The position numbers and the translations under genes are program-made. The notes under the pieces are model-generated. The model made no database searches, was not told the origin of the DNA, and was given only the letters and a program-made list of their open reading frames with translations. A stretch of 64,000 bases of DNA from a bacterium (GTDB lineage Bacteria; UBA10199; 2-02-FULL-44-16; JAAZCA01). The stretch lies in contig JAJZQH010000004.1 in NCBI GenBank assembly GCA_021810905.1, positions 167,089 through 231,088 on the forward strand, read 5' to 3'. Position 1 is the stretch's first letter, and each line of letters begins with the position of its first letter. Positions 19,658 to 29,244 of the stretch are shown here, one piece after another.

Positions 19658-20871
19658 AGATTCTTTTTTTTTCCGATCATTTCAAGCCGGAGCCGAGCGC
19701 TCCTGCGGCTCACGTCTACGAGCGAGCTCAAATGTGGTGTGAGTCAGGCCACGATGTTACGGTCATCTGCGCCGCGCCCAATTTCCCAGAGGGGAAGGTT
19801 TATGAGGGCTATAAGAACCGCTGGCGTTTTATCGAGAAACTTGATGGAATACGCGTCGTACGTGTCAAGACGTTGATCGTTCCCAATTCGGGATTCGCGC
19901 TGCGCATTCTCGACTATCTGTCCTACGCAGTCTCTGCATTTGTGATAGCGCTATTTGAACCAAAGCCGGATGTAGTTGTCTCAACATCGCCTCACCTCTT
20001 TGTTCCCGTCGCGGCCGCGGCCTTTGCTGGAGTGAAGGGGTGTCCTCATGTCATGGAAGTACGCGATCTCTGGCCGGCATCAATTGTCGCCGTCGAGGCA
20101 TTGAAGAAGGGGCTCGGTTATCGTCTGCTCGAACGGTTGGAATTGCACCTTTACAGAGTTGCCAAGAGGATCTTGGTCCTTACGGGTTCATTTAAAAAAG
20201 ATCTTGAGCAAAGGGGCGTCGATCCGGCAAAAATTCATGTAGTTCTCGGCGGCGCGAATCTCGAGCTTTTCTCGCCGCGCTCCAAAGATCCCGGCATCGT
20301 GCACGCTCTGCAGATAGGAGATAGCTTTGTAGTCGGATATCTGGGAACTCTTGGCTTGGCGCATGGCCTGGAGAATGTACTCGCGGCTGCTGAACTTCTC
20401 CGGCAGGAGAAGGTTGTCTTCCTTATTGTTGGAGACGGGGCTGCGAGAGGCTATCTGGATGAAATCATCCGCCGGCGGCGTATTGATAACGTCTTGCTGC
20501 TGCCGCGGAAATTGCGAGAGGAGATGCCCGCGTATCTGAGCGTTTGCGATGTTTCTCTTATACATCTGAAGGATCGCAAGGTTTTTTCCAAAGTGATTCC
20601 ATCGAAGATATTCGAATCTATGGCGATGGGAATCCCGATCCTCTATGTGGGCCCCAGGGGAGAGGGCGTTGATATCGTTGAGGCGCATGGTGCCGGAGAG
20701 TGGGTGAGGCCGGAGGACCCCGCAGCCCTCGCCTCCGCTGTAGTGAAATTGCGAAACGATGGCACGCGTCGCAATTTGCTTGCGTGTAATGCGGAGAAAG
20801 CTGCGCCGCTTTATTCCAGACGATTACAAGCTGAAGGCACGTTGTCTGTATTGAGTAAGGCGATTGGCTGA
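19654..20871 (+). CDS. Family 4 glycosyltransferase (WbuB/WcaI-like)
   Basis: A 405-residue GT-B enzyme: FFSDHFKPEPSAPAAHVYER at the N-terminus, MEVRDLWPASIVAV, VGYLGTLGLAHGLENVLAAA and SKIFESMAMGIPILY, matching the WbuB-type transferases that use N-acetylfucosamine-like donors. The ATG overlaps the preceding stop (ATGA). Confidence 0.88.
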   Translation: MKILFFSDHFKPEPSAPAAHVYERAQMWCESGHDVTVICAAPNFPEGKVYEGYKNRWRFIEKLDGIRVVRVKTLIVPNSGFALRILDYLSYAVSAFVIALFEPKPDVVVSTSPHLFVPVAAAAFAGVKGCPHVMEVRDLWPASIVAVEALKKGLGYRLLERLELHLYRVAKRILVLTGSFKKDLEQRGVDPAKIHVVLGGANLELFSPRSKDPGIVHALQIGDSFVVGYLGTLGLAHGLENVLAAAELLRQEKVVFLIVGDGAARGYLDEIIRRRRIDNVLLLPRKLREEMPAYLSVCDVSLIHLKDRKVFSKVIPSKIFESMAMGIPILYVGPRGEGVDIVEAHGAGEWVRPEDPAALASAVVKLRNDGTRRNLLACNAEKAAPLYSRRLQAEGTLSVLSKAIG

Positions 20872-20892
20872 ACGGGAAATTACGAACTGTAT

Positions 20893-22452
20893 ATGATACT
20901 GAAATCAAATACCATTTACGTAGGCCTCCTTTATGCGGTCTCACTTCTCGACCTGGCCGTGCTATATTTCACACAGGGCTCCTGCGCCGATATCGCATTT
21001 TTCGTCGTTCTCACTGTAATAATCCTAGCTCTGCTCATTCGCGTTTCATTCATTAAACCTCAATTACTTTATTCCATACTCATCTTTTTTATTTTCTTCT
21101 TCCCTAAGATATATATGCAGAATTCCTGGGGGGATACGCTGATTAATAATCTTTTTGGCAATGCGCAAGAGTGGCCATATTCTTTTTTTGATAATTATTT
21201 CATTCCGTTATTTTCAGTCGTTTTTTTCTTTGCGGCGCTGTTGTACAGGATGAGAGGTACGAAACAATCTGGCATGGAAGGCCTCTGGGCCGTCAGGTTC
21301 AGGTGGTTCATGATGATCCTGGCATTTATCTCCATTCTTTCGTGTGGGTCATATTTTGTCCATGAGGAATTTTTCCCTTCGTCTTATTTTCCGCTCGCGG
21401 TGGGGGGCTTGTTTATCATGCTTGGCGGGTATGGCGTGACAGTGATTCCATTCGATCCCGACGAGTTGATCAAAAAAATAACAATCTATTCAAAGATCCT
21501 GACCCTAGTGCTGGCGTTGGAATTGATCCTTGTAAGTATAGGCGCGATGCCATCCGCCATCACGCATTATTCGGTGGATGTAAAAGGCGGTTTCGGCAGC
21601 ATGATGTTTGGAGCATCAGTTTACGTCGGATTTTTTGCTCTACTCATGTTTGTATTCATTTTTAGGGATGTGATCATTAATAAGAAGCGCTCCGGTATCG
21701 TCTTGCTTGTGATGGATGTACTGTTAATTCTGAGCACGTTTGATAGGAATCCTTTTTTCGCTTTGATTCTTTTTTTATGCATCTATCTTTTATTTTTTGG
21801 AAAACGAAAAATAAAAATGCTTTTCATGGTTTGCGCCGTTGGTTTACTTGTAAATATTGGTGCTCTGACAAGCGTGCTGGATCCCATGAACGCAAAGGGC
21901 GGCGATGTTCTCAACGCCTCGAGTACTGTGGACCGACTTGCTCTACAACTCAGAGGCATTGATGTCTTTGCCTCCAATCCCGTCCTTGGGTATGGATCGG
22001 GATCATTTATCTGGCTATCGGTTTCGCCGTATATTCCTAATTCAGTTGCTAACTATATTCCTGATCCGATTCTGTTTGAGTATTACGATAAAGTGGTTAC
22101 AGGAGAACATAAATCCAATACGCATAATATGTTCATCCTCCGTTTTCCGGAGTTGGGTATGATCGCTTTTGCGTATTTGTTTTTCTTGTTCGTTTTGCCG
22201 GTCATCTTTCTCGCTAGATTCAAGGAAGTAAGGGAAAATCCCGAATACAGCATGTGGTTGTTCGCCATCCTCGCCATTAATTTCTTTTATTGTTTTCAGG
22301 CATTGCCGGATTATTTTGTCTTTTACGCTTTGTTGTTCAGGATTCTCATCCTCAAAAAAGATCAGATCATTTCAGTGACTGCTATGCAAAAAAATGAAGC
22401 GATTGAGCATCCAGTATGCTCGCCTGTCGGAAGAGCGTTCTTGAAAGTTTGA
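20893..22452 (+). CDS. wzy: Wzy-like O-antigen polymerase/ligase
   Basis: A 519-residue protein with about 12 membrane helices and a large periplasmic loop containing GYGSGSFIWLS and later HKSNTHNMFILRFPELG, the pattern of the Wzy_C/WaaL superfamily (N-x-x-L/F-x-E-x-G). It should polymerise lipid-linked repeat units in the periplasm. The gene is clearly more AT-rich than the flanking genes, typical of horizontally exchanged polymerases. No near neighbour encodes a second polymerase. Confidence 0.8.
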   Translation: MILKSNTIYVGLLYAVSLLDLAVLYFTQGSCADIAFFVVLTVIILALLIRVSFIKPQLLYSILIFFIFFFPKIYMQNSWGDTLINNLFGNAQEWPYSFFDNYFIPLFSVVFFFAALLYRMRGTKQSGMEGLWAVRFRWFMMILAFISILSCGSYFVHEEFFPSSYFPLAVGGLFIMLGGYGVTVIPFDPDELIKKITIYSKILTLVLALELILVSIGAMPSAITHYSVDVKGGFGSMMFGASVYVGFFALLMFVFIFRDVIINKKRSGIVLLVMDVLLILSTFDRNPFFALILFLCIYLLFFGKRKIKMLFMVCAVGLLVNIGALTSVLDPMNAKGGDVLNASSTVDRLALQLRGIDVFASNPVLGYGSGSFIWLSVSPYIPNSVANYIPDPILFEYYDKVVTGEHKSNTHNMFILRFPELGMIAFAYLFFLFVLPVIFLARFKEVRENPEYSMWLFAILAINFFYCFQALPDYFVFYALLFRILILKKDQIISVTAMQKNEAIEHPVCSPVGRAFLKV

Positions 22453-22477
22453 ACTGGAATCATTGCGAGGGAACATC

Positions 22478-23476
22478 ATGGGAATGATATTTGTAACAGG
22501 TGCGAACGGATTTGTGGGGCAGCGCGTCTGCCGGTCTTTGCAGGCGGCTGGGTGCGGGGTGAGGGGCGCTGTCCGACACATTTCCGGATTAAATGAGGTT
22601 CATGCCGCTGAGGCTTTGGATGCAAAAGATGTCGTTCAAGTGGGTAATATAGATGGTGCGACTGATTGGTCGCTGGCTCTTGATGGCATCGATACGGTGG
22701 TTCATCTCGCTGCGCGCGTACATGTCATCCAGGAGGTGTCAAAAAACCCTCTTGAATCGTTTCGTTCCGTCAATGTCAATGGAACGGAGCGCTTGGCGCG
22801 TATGGCCATCAAAAATGGAGTTAAGCGTTTTGTTTATATCAGCTCCATCAGCATACACGGAAATTCTACTGAGGAGCGGGCATATGTGGAAGATGATCAG
22901 GCGCATCCGCACAGTCCCTATGCGGTTTCAAAATGGGAAGGCGAATTGATCTTGAAAAAAATTGCTGCGGAAAGCCGATTGGAATTAGTAATCGTGAGAC
23001 CGCCGCTTGTATACGGCGCTGGCGTAGGCGGGAATTTCCTTAGGCTGATGCAATTAGCGCACAAGGGGTTACCTTTGCCCTTGAAGAGTATTAAAAATAG
23101 GCGGAGCTTCATAGGTATCGAAAATCTTGCGGACCTGATCGTGCATTGCGTTGTCAATTCGAGTGCGGCCGGCGAGACGTTCGTCGCATCTGATGGCGAA
23201 GATCTCTCCACGCCCGATCTGATAAGCCGGGTCGCCAAGCTTATGGGACGTCGGGCCAGATTATTTCCTGTTCCTGTGAGCATATTGCGTGCGCTGGGCC
23301 GTGTGTCGGGGAAGGAAGACGTCCTCGATCGGCTCTGCAATAGCCTCTGCGTGGACGCCTCAAAGGCACGCAGCGTACTAAACTGGAAGCCGCGTATTCC
23401 GCTTGATATGGGACTCGAGCGCACTGTGCGATGGTATATGGATCGCTATCAAGGAGGGCGTATAAGTGTTCTTTGA
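22478..23476 (+). CDS. NAD-dependent epimerase (WbpV/GalE-like)
   Basis: A 332-residue extended SDR: IFVTGANGFVGQRV Rossmann start, RFVYISSISIHG, and a normal SPYAVSKWEGE catalytic YxxxK. Proteins of this subgroup sit directly upstream of WbpL-type initiating transferases and make the 4-epimer of the first amino sugar (for example UDP-FucNAc or UDP-QuiNAc). The ATG at 22478 is preceded by GAGGGAAC; a TTG at 22463 is the alternative. Confidence 0.85.
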   Translation: MGMIFVTGANGFVGQRVCRSLQAAGCGVRGAVRHISGLNEVHAAEALDAKDVVQVGNIDGATDWSLALDGIDTVVHLAARVHVIQEVSKNPLESFRSVNVNGTERLARMAIKNGVKRFVYISSISIHGNSTEERAYVEDDQAHPHSPYAVSKWEGELILKKIAAESRLELVIVRPPLVYGAGVGGNFLRLMQLAHKGLPLPLKSIKNRRSFIGIENLADLIVHCVVNSSAAGETFVASDGEDLSTPDLISRVAKLMGRRARLFPVPVSILRALGRVSGKEDVLDRLCNSLCVDASKARSVLNWKPRIPLDMGLERTVRWYMDRYQGGRISVL

Positions 23477-24530
23477 TTTGCTAATTCTATTAGGAACCTT
23501 CATCGGCTCGCTGTTGTTGACGCCGCTGATCAGGCGCTTTGCGTTGAAGAGTCGCCTCGTCGATGTTCCTAATATTCGGAGTTCCCATGAGAGACCGACG
23601 GCGCGGGGCGGTGGGCTAGCCATTGTCGTGACTTATTTTGCTGCCTTGATCGGTTTGTTTCTTATAGACTATGTGCCGCTTTACCTGGTTGTGGCATTTG
23701 CGGTAGCCGGCCTTCCAGTCGCTGCCGTTGGTTTTTGGGACGATCATGGTCATGTGCCCCCTCGATGGCGGATCGTCGTGCACTTCGTTGCCGCTATCTC
23801 TGCATGGGTCCTTATAAGCGATGTGACAATGCATTCGCGTCTGCCTCTCCTCTGGTGGTTCTTCAATGTTTTTTTGATCGTAAGCGTTGTTTGGATGCTC
23901 AATCTCTATAACTTCATGGATGGCATCGATGCCATCGCAGGGGCTGAGACGATATTTGTGACTGCGGGCGCTGCTCTACTCTTCTCACTGAGCGGTTCAC
24001 GCGATCTGGCGATGCTGGCCGCGCTCCTTGCTGTTTCGACTACGGGGTTCCTCGTCTGGAATCTTCCTCCGGCCCGTATCTTCCTGGGCGATGTTGGGAG
24101 CGGTTTTCTTGGAATAGCAATTGGGATGCTCGCATTGGCAGGTATCAAGAGCGGCACCGTGAATATCTGGGGATGGCTGATTTTGCTAGGTGTCTTCTTG
24201 GTTGATGCGACGCTGACGGTCGCCAGGCGCATGATGCGCGGAGCAAAATGGTACGAGGCGCATCGCAGCCACGCTTATCAGCACCTTGCCATAAGATGGA
24301 AGAGTCATGGAAAAGTCACTTTAGCTGTGACAGCGATCAATATTTTCTGGCTTTTCCCTTGGGCCTTTGCAGCATGGCGAAGGCCTCAATGGGGAGCGCT
24401 CTACACCGCGCTTGCCCTCGCGCCGCTCGTTTGTGCTGCCCTTAAATTGGGTGCCGGGAAAGATCTGGCTGGAACGACGCCGCAGCCCGATGCGTCCAGG
24501 AGTTTGGTCTATGAGCAGGCTGATCTATAA
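23466..24530 (+). CDS. WecA/WbpL-family undecaprenyl-phosphate sugar-1-P transferase
   Basis: A 354-residue polytopic protein of the MraY/WecA family: RSSHERPTARGGGLAIVV, the DD motif in VGFWDDHG, WMLNLYNFMDGIDAIAG, FLGDVGSGFLG, and HRSHAYQHLA near the end. It starts glycan synthesis by loading the first sugar phosphate on undecaprenyl phosphate. GTG start overlaps the epimerase by 11 bp. Confidence 0.92.
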   Translation: MFFDLLILLGTFIGSLLLTPLIRRFALKSRLVDVPNIRSSHERPTARGGGLAIVVTYFAALIGLFLIDYVPLYLVVAFAVAGLPVAAVGFWDDHGHVPPRWRIVVHFVAAISAWVLISDVTMHSRLPLLWWFFNVFLIVSVVWMLNLYNFMDGIDAIAGAETIFVTAGAALLFSLSGSRDLAMLAALLAVSTTGFLVWNLPPARIFLGDVGSGFLGIAIGMLALAGIKSGTVNIWGWLILLGVFLVDATLTVARRMMRGAKWYEAHRSHAYQHLAIRWKSHGKVTLAVTAINIFWLFPWAFAAWRRPQWGALYTALALAPLVCAALKLGAGKDLAGTTPQPDASRSLVYEQADL

Positions 24531-24628
24531 ACACGGCTTGTTCCCAGATATCCTGGACGGCAAAATGCCTGGCGAAGATGGTTGACAGACCTGCCTTCGA
24601 CTTGCTTTACTCCGCTGGTCACGGTTAC

Positions 24629-24689
24629 CGAGTCCCGAGTCCCGACTTCCGGGTCCCAGGTCCCGGGCTCCCGGTTCCGAGTCCCAAGA
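24629..24689. repeat. Family-1 heptamer repeat arm (GTCCCGG type) before the dehydratase gene
   Basis: Degenerate 7-bp units of the form CGAGTCC, CGGGTCC, CAGGTCC run up to the ATG at 24690. Only one arm of the usual hairpin is seen. An open frame runs through it, which would add 36 repeat-derived residues if the GTG at 24582 were used. Confidence 0.8.
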
Positions 24690-26522
24690 ATGACCATTAA
24701 CCGCGCACATCTCAGACAGGGTGTATTGATGCTGACGGATTCCGTCATCATCATGCTCTCTTTTTATCTGGCCCTGCAGGTGGCGAGCCGCGACATCGCG
24801 GACATCCATTACAGGTGGTATGAATATGCGTGGATGTTCGGCGTGCTGCTTGCAGTAAAGCTGTTCATCTTCATTCGTGCGGGTTTTTACAGGGAGATCA
24901 TCCGGTATGTCAGCATGGATTTTGCGCTGAGGATCGTCAAATACACGGTCTTCGGTTCCTTAATCTCCATAACACTCATTCACGTTGTGAGGCACGAGAT
25001 CGAGCTGCCGGTGCTGGTGGTGGACTGGATGGCCTGTTGCATACTCATAGGCCTCACGCGTTACGGCTGGCGGTATGTAAAAGAGGGCAGGTTCTCGCGC
25101 GCGGTCGGTAAGAACACTCTGCTCTATGGAGCAGGGGAGCATGGCGCTGCGGTCGCGAGGCACCTCACGGTCAACGACGAGCTCGGATATAAGGTCGTCG
25201 GTTTCATAGACGACAGTTCGGAAAAGAATGGGAAAAAAATGCATGGCATTCCCATCGTCGGCAATCTGGATGACTTGCCTGAGGCGATCAGGAATCTAGA
25301 CGTGGAGGAATTGGTCATTTCATTCGCAAATCCCGATGGCGATCTGACCAAGCGCATCTTCAGAGTCTGCAGGGATCATGGGGTTCGCTGCAGGATAGTT
25401 CCTGGTATGACAGATGTGATCTCAGGCAACGAAGTCGTGCGCAGCATTGATATCGCTGACCTCATGCGCAGGCCCAAGAGAAACCTTGATAAGGAGCTGG
25501 TCGCGCATTTCCTCAAGGGACGCCGCGTGATGATTACCGGTGCAGCGGGTTCCATCGGATCGGAAATCTTCCGCCAGGTGATTTCGTTTGAGCCCGAGGC
25601 GCTGGCGGCGATCGACCACTCCGAATTCGGGCTCTACCAGCTGGATGAAGAATTCTCGAAGCATCCGCTGAAGCAGCGGTGCTTCTTCTCGCTGGTCGAT
25701 ATCAAATCCAAGGCACTTGTCGAACATGCAATAGCCGGCTTCAAGCCCGACGTCGTATTCCATGCTGCTGCATATAAACACGTGCCCATACTCGAGCAGG
25801 ATGTCAGGCAGGCAATTCTCAACAACGTGCAAGGTGTGATGAACGTGGTGAATTCTGCCGAACGGCATGGCGTATCCAGATTTGTCTTTATATCCACGGA
25901 TAAGGCAGTGCGTCCCACAAATGTAATGGGAGCCACAAAGCGGATGGGAGAGCTTGTGATTCAGGCTGCCAACGGTCGTGGCAAGCTCAGATGCATGAGC
26001 GTGCGTTTCGGGAACGTGCTCGCCAGTTCAGGGAGCGTGGTGCCGAAGTTCATGTCTCAGATCAAGGCCGGCGGCCCTGTTACTGTCACGCATCCTGAAG
26101 TGACTCGCTATTTCATGTTGATACCCGAAGCGGTTGAACTTGTGCTGCAGGCCGCAAGCATCGGCAATGGCGGAGAGATATTCGTGCTCGATATGGGAAA
26201 ACCTGTGAGAATAGCGGAGATGGCCGAGGATCTTGTTTCATTGATGGGGCATGTCCCTCATACGGGAATACCGATCGTATATACGGGGCTCAGGCCAGGC
26301 GAAAAACTCCATGAGGAACTCTTCCTGGGCGATATAGAACGCGCCACACGCTTCAAGGATATCAGTATCGGCAAGGTACAGCGGGTGGACGATGATGCCC
26401 TGCGCAAGGAACTCACGGCACTTATCGAGTTCGCAACCGTAGACGGATCTCCGGATAAGCTCCGTGCTGGAATTAAGCGCCTGGTGCCGGAGTATAACGG
26501 ACCCGTGACCCGTGACCCGTGA
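24690..26522 (+). CDS. WbpM/CapD-type NDP-sugar 4,6-dehydratase
   Basis: A 610-residue membrane enzyme with four N-terminal helices, a CoA-binding-like Rossmann domain (NTLLYGAGEHGAAVA) and a C-terminal SDR dehydratase domain (VMITGAAGSIGSEIFRQ, FHAAAYKHVPILEQD, ISTDKAVRPTNVMGATKR). It is the UDP-GlcNAc 4,6-dehydratase/C6 type that makes UDP-4-keto-6-deoxy sugars for QuiNAc or FucNAc. The catalytic Tyr is Met in the SDR dyad (MGATKR), as known for the large WbpM group. The C-terminal PVTRDP and its stop lie inside a CCCGTGA tandem repeat, so the native end is altered by the repeat. Confidence 0.9.
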   Translation: MTINRAHLRQGVLMLTDSVIIMLSFYLALQVASRDIADIHYRWYEYAWMFGVLLAVKLFIFIRAGFYREIIRYVSMDFALRIVKYTVFGSLISITLIHVVRHEIELPVLVVDWMACCILIGLTRYGWRYVKEGRFSRAVGKNTLLYGAGEHGAAVARHLTVNDELGYKVVGFIDDSSEKNGKKMHGIPIVGNLDDLPEAIRNLDVEELVISFANPDGDLTKRIFRVCRDHGVRCRIVPGMTDVISGNEVVRSIDIADLMRRPKRNLDKELVAHFLKGRRVMITGAAGSIGSEIFRQVISFEPEALAAIDHSEFGLYQLDEEFSKHPLKQRCFFSLVDIKSKALVEHAIAGFKPDVVFHAAAYKHVPILEQDVRQAILNNVQGVMNVVNSAERHGVSRFVFISTDKAVRPTNVMGATKRMGELVIQAANGRGKLRCMSVRFGNVLASSGSVVPKFMSQIKAGGPVTVTHPEVTRYFMLIPEAVELVLQAASIGNGGEIFVLDMGKPVRIAEMAEDLVSLMGHVPHTGIPIVYTGLRPGEKLHEELFLGDIERATRFKDISIGKVQRVDDDALRKELTALIEFATVDGSPDKLRAGIKRLVPEYNGPVTRDP

Positions 26523-26557
26523 CCCGTGACCCGTGACCCGTGACCCGTGACCCGTTA
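26502..26557. repeat. Family-6 tandem heptamer CCCGTGA, 7 exact copies plus CCCGTTA
   Basis: Seven perfect head-to-tail CCCGTGA units and one variant; they contain the stop codon of the dehydratase gene. Related units (GGTTCACG, GGTTTACG) continue at about 26590-26605 and 26670-26690, and a further arm lies at 27958-27988 inside the wzz-like gene. Period 7 makes every unit shift frame, so only one frame is open to the first TGA. Confidence 0.95.
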
Positions 26558-26705
26558 ACTACCTATCCGAGATGTTGTCGTTACGGTTCACGGTTTACGA
26601 ATTTATCGCTTGATTTTAACTCTGGACTCAGGTTTTTATCCCCGCTCGCCTGCGAATATACAATCATTCCCGGTTTACGGTTCACGAAAAACAGGAGTTT
26701 CAAAC

Positions 26706-27854
26706 ATGTATCGAATCATCGCAGCTCTCCTTTCTTTCATCTTAATTACAGCGCCTGTATTGACGGCCGGTGCCCAGTCTACGCGCTATCGCATTCCGAC
26801 CGGCGCTGAAGATCAAGATCTGGGTCCGGCGCCGAGCTTCAAGGGTGGCGAGCGCCAGCCTGGACAGCAATATCCGGTTCCAGGTCAGGCTGGTGGCGGT
26901 ATACAGATACCTGCCGGAGCCGGTGGTATGGTTGGTGGCGGTGCTGGAACAACGATGGGTGAGGCAGCGATGATGTCCATGGGATATCAGGTCCATGTGC
27001 TTGGCGAAGTCATGAAACCAGGCACATATAAAGTCGCTGCATCGGATCGCGTTTCAGAGGTTATTCAGCGCGCGGGCGGGCTTGCCCAGAACGGATCAGA
27101 GCGCAACATCGAGATCAGGCGAAAGGGCGGCGGTACGACACACGTAGACCTGCTTGCATTCAAACTCTTTGGCAAGCTCGATCAGAATCCATATGTCACT
27201 GACAATGACGTGATCTTCGTGCCGTTGCGTAAGAACGTAATACAGGTAGTCGGCGCGGTTAAGCGTCCGGACTATTATGAGTTGAAGAGTGAGAAGACGT
27301 TGGATGATGTGGTTGAGCTTGCCGGAGGCTTTAATGCAGCGACCGCGATGAAGGAGCCTGTAAGGGTCATTCGTTTTGAAAACGGAGAAAAGAAAGTCGA
27401 CGAGATCCCTATCGAAAAGGAAGCAATGAAGGAATTCCCGATTTTGAACGGTGACGTTGTGGTCATTCCAAATATAGTCACAAAAGGTACGAAATTTGAC
27501 TACAATGTGGCTTCCATTCCTGGAGATCAGGTCTTTTATCCCTCGTATGAAGACCGAGTCTTCGTGCTGGGCGGAGTTGCCTTTCCCGGCGCCTATCCAT
27601 TCAGCCCGTATTACACTCTTAATCAGTATATTACTCTGGCAGGCGGTTTAACCGAACGCGGAAAACCTAAATATAGAGTAACCGCAATCGACGGCAAGTC
27701 GCATGGCGCAAAACCCGATGCTCGCGTCAACCCGGGCGATACCATAGTCGTCAAGGAGAGCTGGATGAGCCCTGCATCATGGATGAGTTTTGCACTGGGC
27801 GTGGCTTCGTTCGGATTGTCGGCAAGCGCGACCATCATAGCGATACGCAAGTGA
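26706..27854 (+). CDS. SLBB-domain polysaccharide export protein
   Basis: A 382-residue exported protein: signal peptide at 1-24 (LLSFILITAPVLTAGAQS, no lipobox), a Gly-rich linker, three SLBB domains (VHVLGEVMKPGTYKVAASD, VIQVVGAVKRPDYYELKSE and RVFVLGGVAFPGAYPFSP) and one C-terminal helix. It lacks an obvious Poly_export domain, so it is a Wza relative, not a canonical Wza. It would form the periplasmic or outer-membrane export channel with the Wzz-like protein downstream. ATG at 26706 with CAGGAG upstream. Confidence 0.85.
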   Translation: MYRIIAALLSFILITAPVLTAGAQSTRYRIPTGAEDQDLGPAPSFKGGERQPGQQYPVPGQAGGGIQIPAGAGGMVGGGAGTTMGEAAMMSMGYQVHVLGEVMKPGTYKVAASDRVSEVIQRAGGLAQNGSERNIEIRRKGGGTTHVDLLAFKLFGKLDQNPYVTDNDVIFVPLRKNVIQVVGAVKRPDYYELKSEKTLDDVVELAGGFNAATAMKEPVRVIRFENGEKKVDEIPIEKEAMKEFPILNGDVVVIPNIVTKGTKFDYNVASIPGDQVFYPSYEDRVFVLGGVAFPGAYPFSPYYTLNQYITLAGGLTERGKPKYRVTAIDGKSHGAKPDARVNPGDTIVVKESWMSPASWMSFALGVASFGLSASATIIAIRK

Positions 27855-27932
27855 TCGTGACACGGCGAAAATGTCGCGAAGATGTTGTATGATCTCAGCA
27901 TGAGCTTGAAGGCGTAACTGTGAGGTGTCATC

Positions 27933-29198
27933 ATGATGAACGAAAATTATAACGCGGATCACGGGTTACGGGTCACGGGTCACGGAGACGAGATCAACCT
28001 CTTGGACTATTGGCACGTGATCTTGCGGCACAAGAAGATGATTGTGGCGATTGTCATTGCCGCATCGATCGCGGCTGTGATCGTCAGTTTCGTTCTCCCC
28101 AAAAAGTATAAGGCTGAAGCCGTCCTTATCCCGATCACCTCTAAAGGCAGTGGAGGGCTATCAAACATTGCTTCACAGTTCGGCGGTTTGGCCTCATTAG
28201 CAGGTATGAGTCTGCCTGGTGGATCTCCCGAATCCGACAAATTTATGGCGATCCTCACCAGCCGCACTTTGGCTGAAAATGTAATAAATCGAGAGAATCT
28301 CATGCCTATTCTTTTTGAGAAAAAATGGGATAAAAAAAACGAAAAGTGGAAATCAAACAGTGTTGACAAAAAACCGACGATGGAAGCTGCCGTAATTAGG
28401 ATGAAGGGTATGATCGTCATTCTTGATGACAAGAAAGCAAAAACGATCAAAATTTCGGGGAAATTCGAAACGCCGGAGCTTGCGGCGCGCGTGGTCAATG
28501 CATACGTGGATGAGCTTCAACAGTTTATCAATAAGAATTCATTCACGATGGCCAAGCGCAATCGCATCTTCATAGAGGGGCAGCTTGCGCAGAACAAAGA
28601 AGAACTGTTGGAGGCAGGCAAGGAGATCAATGAGTTCTATCGTGGCAACCGCGTTTCGAGTTCAGAGAGCAAGATGGATGTGCCGATAGAAGTCGGACAG
28701 GGAACCGGGAACCAGGAACTGGTGGTGGGACCAGGGACCGGGAATCTGGAACCGGGGAAAACTATTGCTATGCTCGATGTTCCAGGTTCCGGGTCCCAGG
28801 TACCAGGTCCGGATCAAGCAGACGCTTCCACGGTCATTCAGTCGCTCATTGCCCAGAAGTCCGATGTCGATAAGAAAATCGCCGATGCGCGCACGGTCAA
28901 GAACGTCCCCCAGCAGGTCTATCTCACATATCTCATGCTTCGGAGGGAACTGCTCGTGAAGATGAATGCGCTGCTGACCTCGCAATACGAGATGGCTAAG
29001 ATCGACGAATCAAAGGAAGATCTCGCATTTCAGGTGATCGATAAAGCTGTTCCTCCAGTGCTCCGGGCATCCCCCAAACGCGGCCAAATCTGCATCATGT
29101 CCTTCATGGCGGCGCTCTTCGGCGCCATCTTCCTTGCTTTTTTCAGGGAGTATCTGAAGAGGATGAAGACTTTGCATCAAGCTCAAAGCATGCCCTGA
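27933..29198 (+). CDS. Wzz/GumC-like chain-length determinant with repeat insertion
   Basis: A 421-residue inner-membrane protein with a Wzz domain: helix at about residues 34-54 (MIVAIVIAASIAAVIVSF), periplasmic coiled coil, and a second helix near residue 390 with the proline-rich VIDKAVPPVLRASPKRG lead. Two stretches are repeat-derived: residues 9-18 (heptamer family 6) and about residues 253-291, where a family-1 hairpin element is inserted in frame. No kinase domain, so it is the non-tyrosine-kinase type. The C-terminal SMP and stop lie in a second dispersed repeat at 29191. It sets glycan chain length. Confidence 0.85.
   Translation: MMNENYNADHGLRVTGHGDEINLLDYWHVILRHKKMIVAIVIAASIAAVIVSFVLPKKYKAEAVLIPITSKGSGGLSNIASQFGGLASLAGMSLPGGSPESDKFMAILTSRTLAENVINRENLMPILFEKKWDKKNEKWKSNSVDKKPTMEAAVIRMKGMIVILDDKKAKTIKISGKFETPELAARVVNAYVDELQQFINKNSFTMAKRNRIFIEGQLAQNKEELLEAGKEINEFYRGNRVSSSESKMDVPIEVGQGTGNQELVVGPGTGNLEPGKTIAMLDVPGSGSQVPGPDQADASTVIQSLIAQKSDVDKKIADARTVKNVPQQVYLTYLMLRRELLVKMNALLTSQYEMAKIDESKEDLAFQVIDKAVPPVLRASPKRGQICIMSFMAALFGAIFLAFFREYLKRMKTLHQAQSMP
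28698..28812. repeat. Family-1 hairpin element inside the wzz-like CDS
   Basis: The left arm (GGGAACCAGG-type units) runs to about 28757, the loop includes AAAACTATTGCTATGCTCGA, and the right arm (TTCCAGGTTCCGGGTCCCAGG region) runs to 28812. The loop matches that of the intergenic element at 49977 at about 30 of 38 positions. It keeps the frame open. Confidence 0.85.
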
Positions 29199-29213
29199 GC
29201 CAAGTCGAAGGGC
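29191..29213. repeat. Dispersed repeat TGCCCTGAGC..GTCGAAGGGC
   Basis: It resembles the common intergenic element TGCCCTGAGCGAAGTCGAAGGG found in many bacterial genomes. It provides the stop codon of the wzz-like gene. Confidence 0.6.
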
Positions 29214-29244
29214 TGAAAGCCAGCCCCTGGTGTCTATCAGCAGT

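Noticed and set aside
26502..26557. CRISPR-like array
   Set aside because: Units are 7 bp with no spacers, and no cas gene is in the window.
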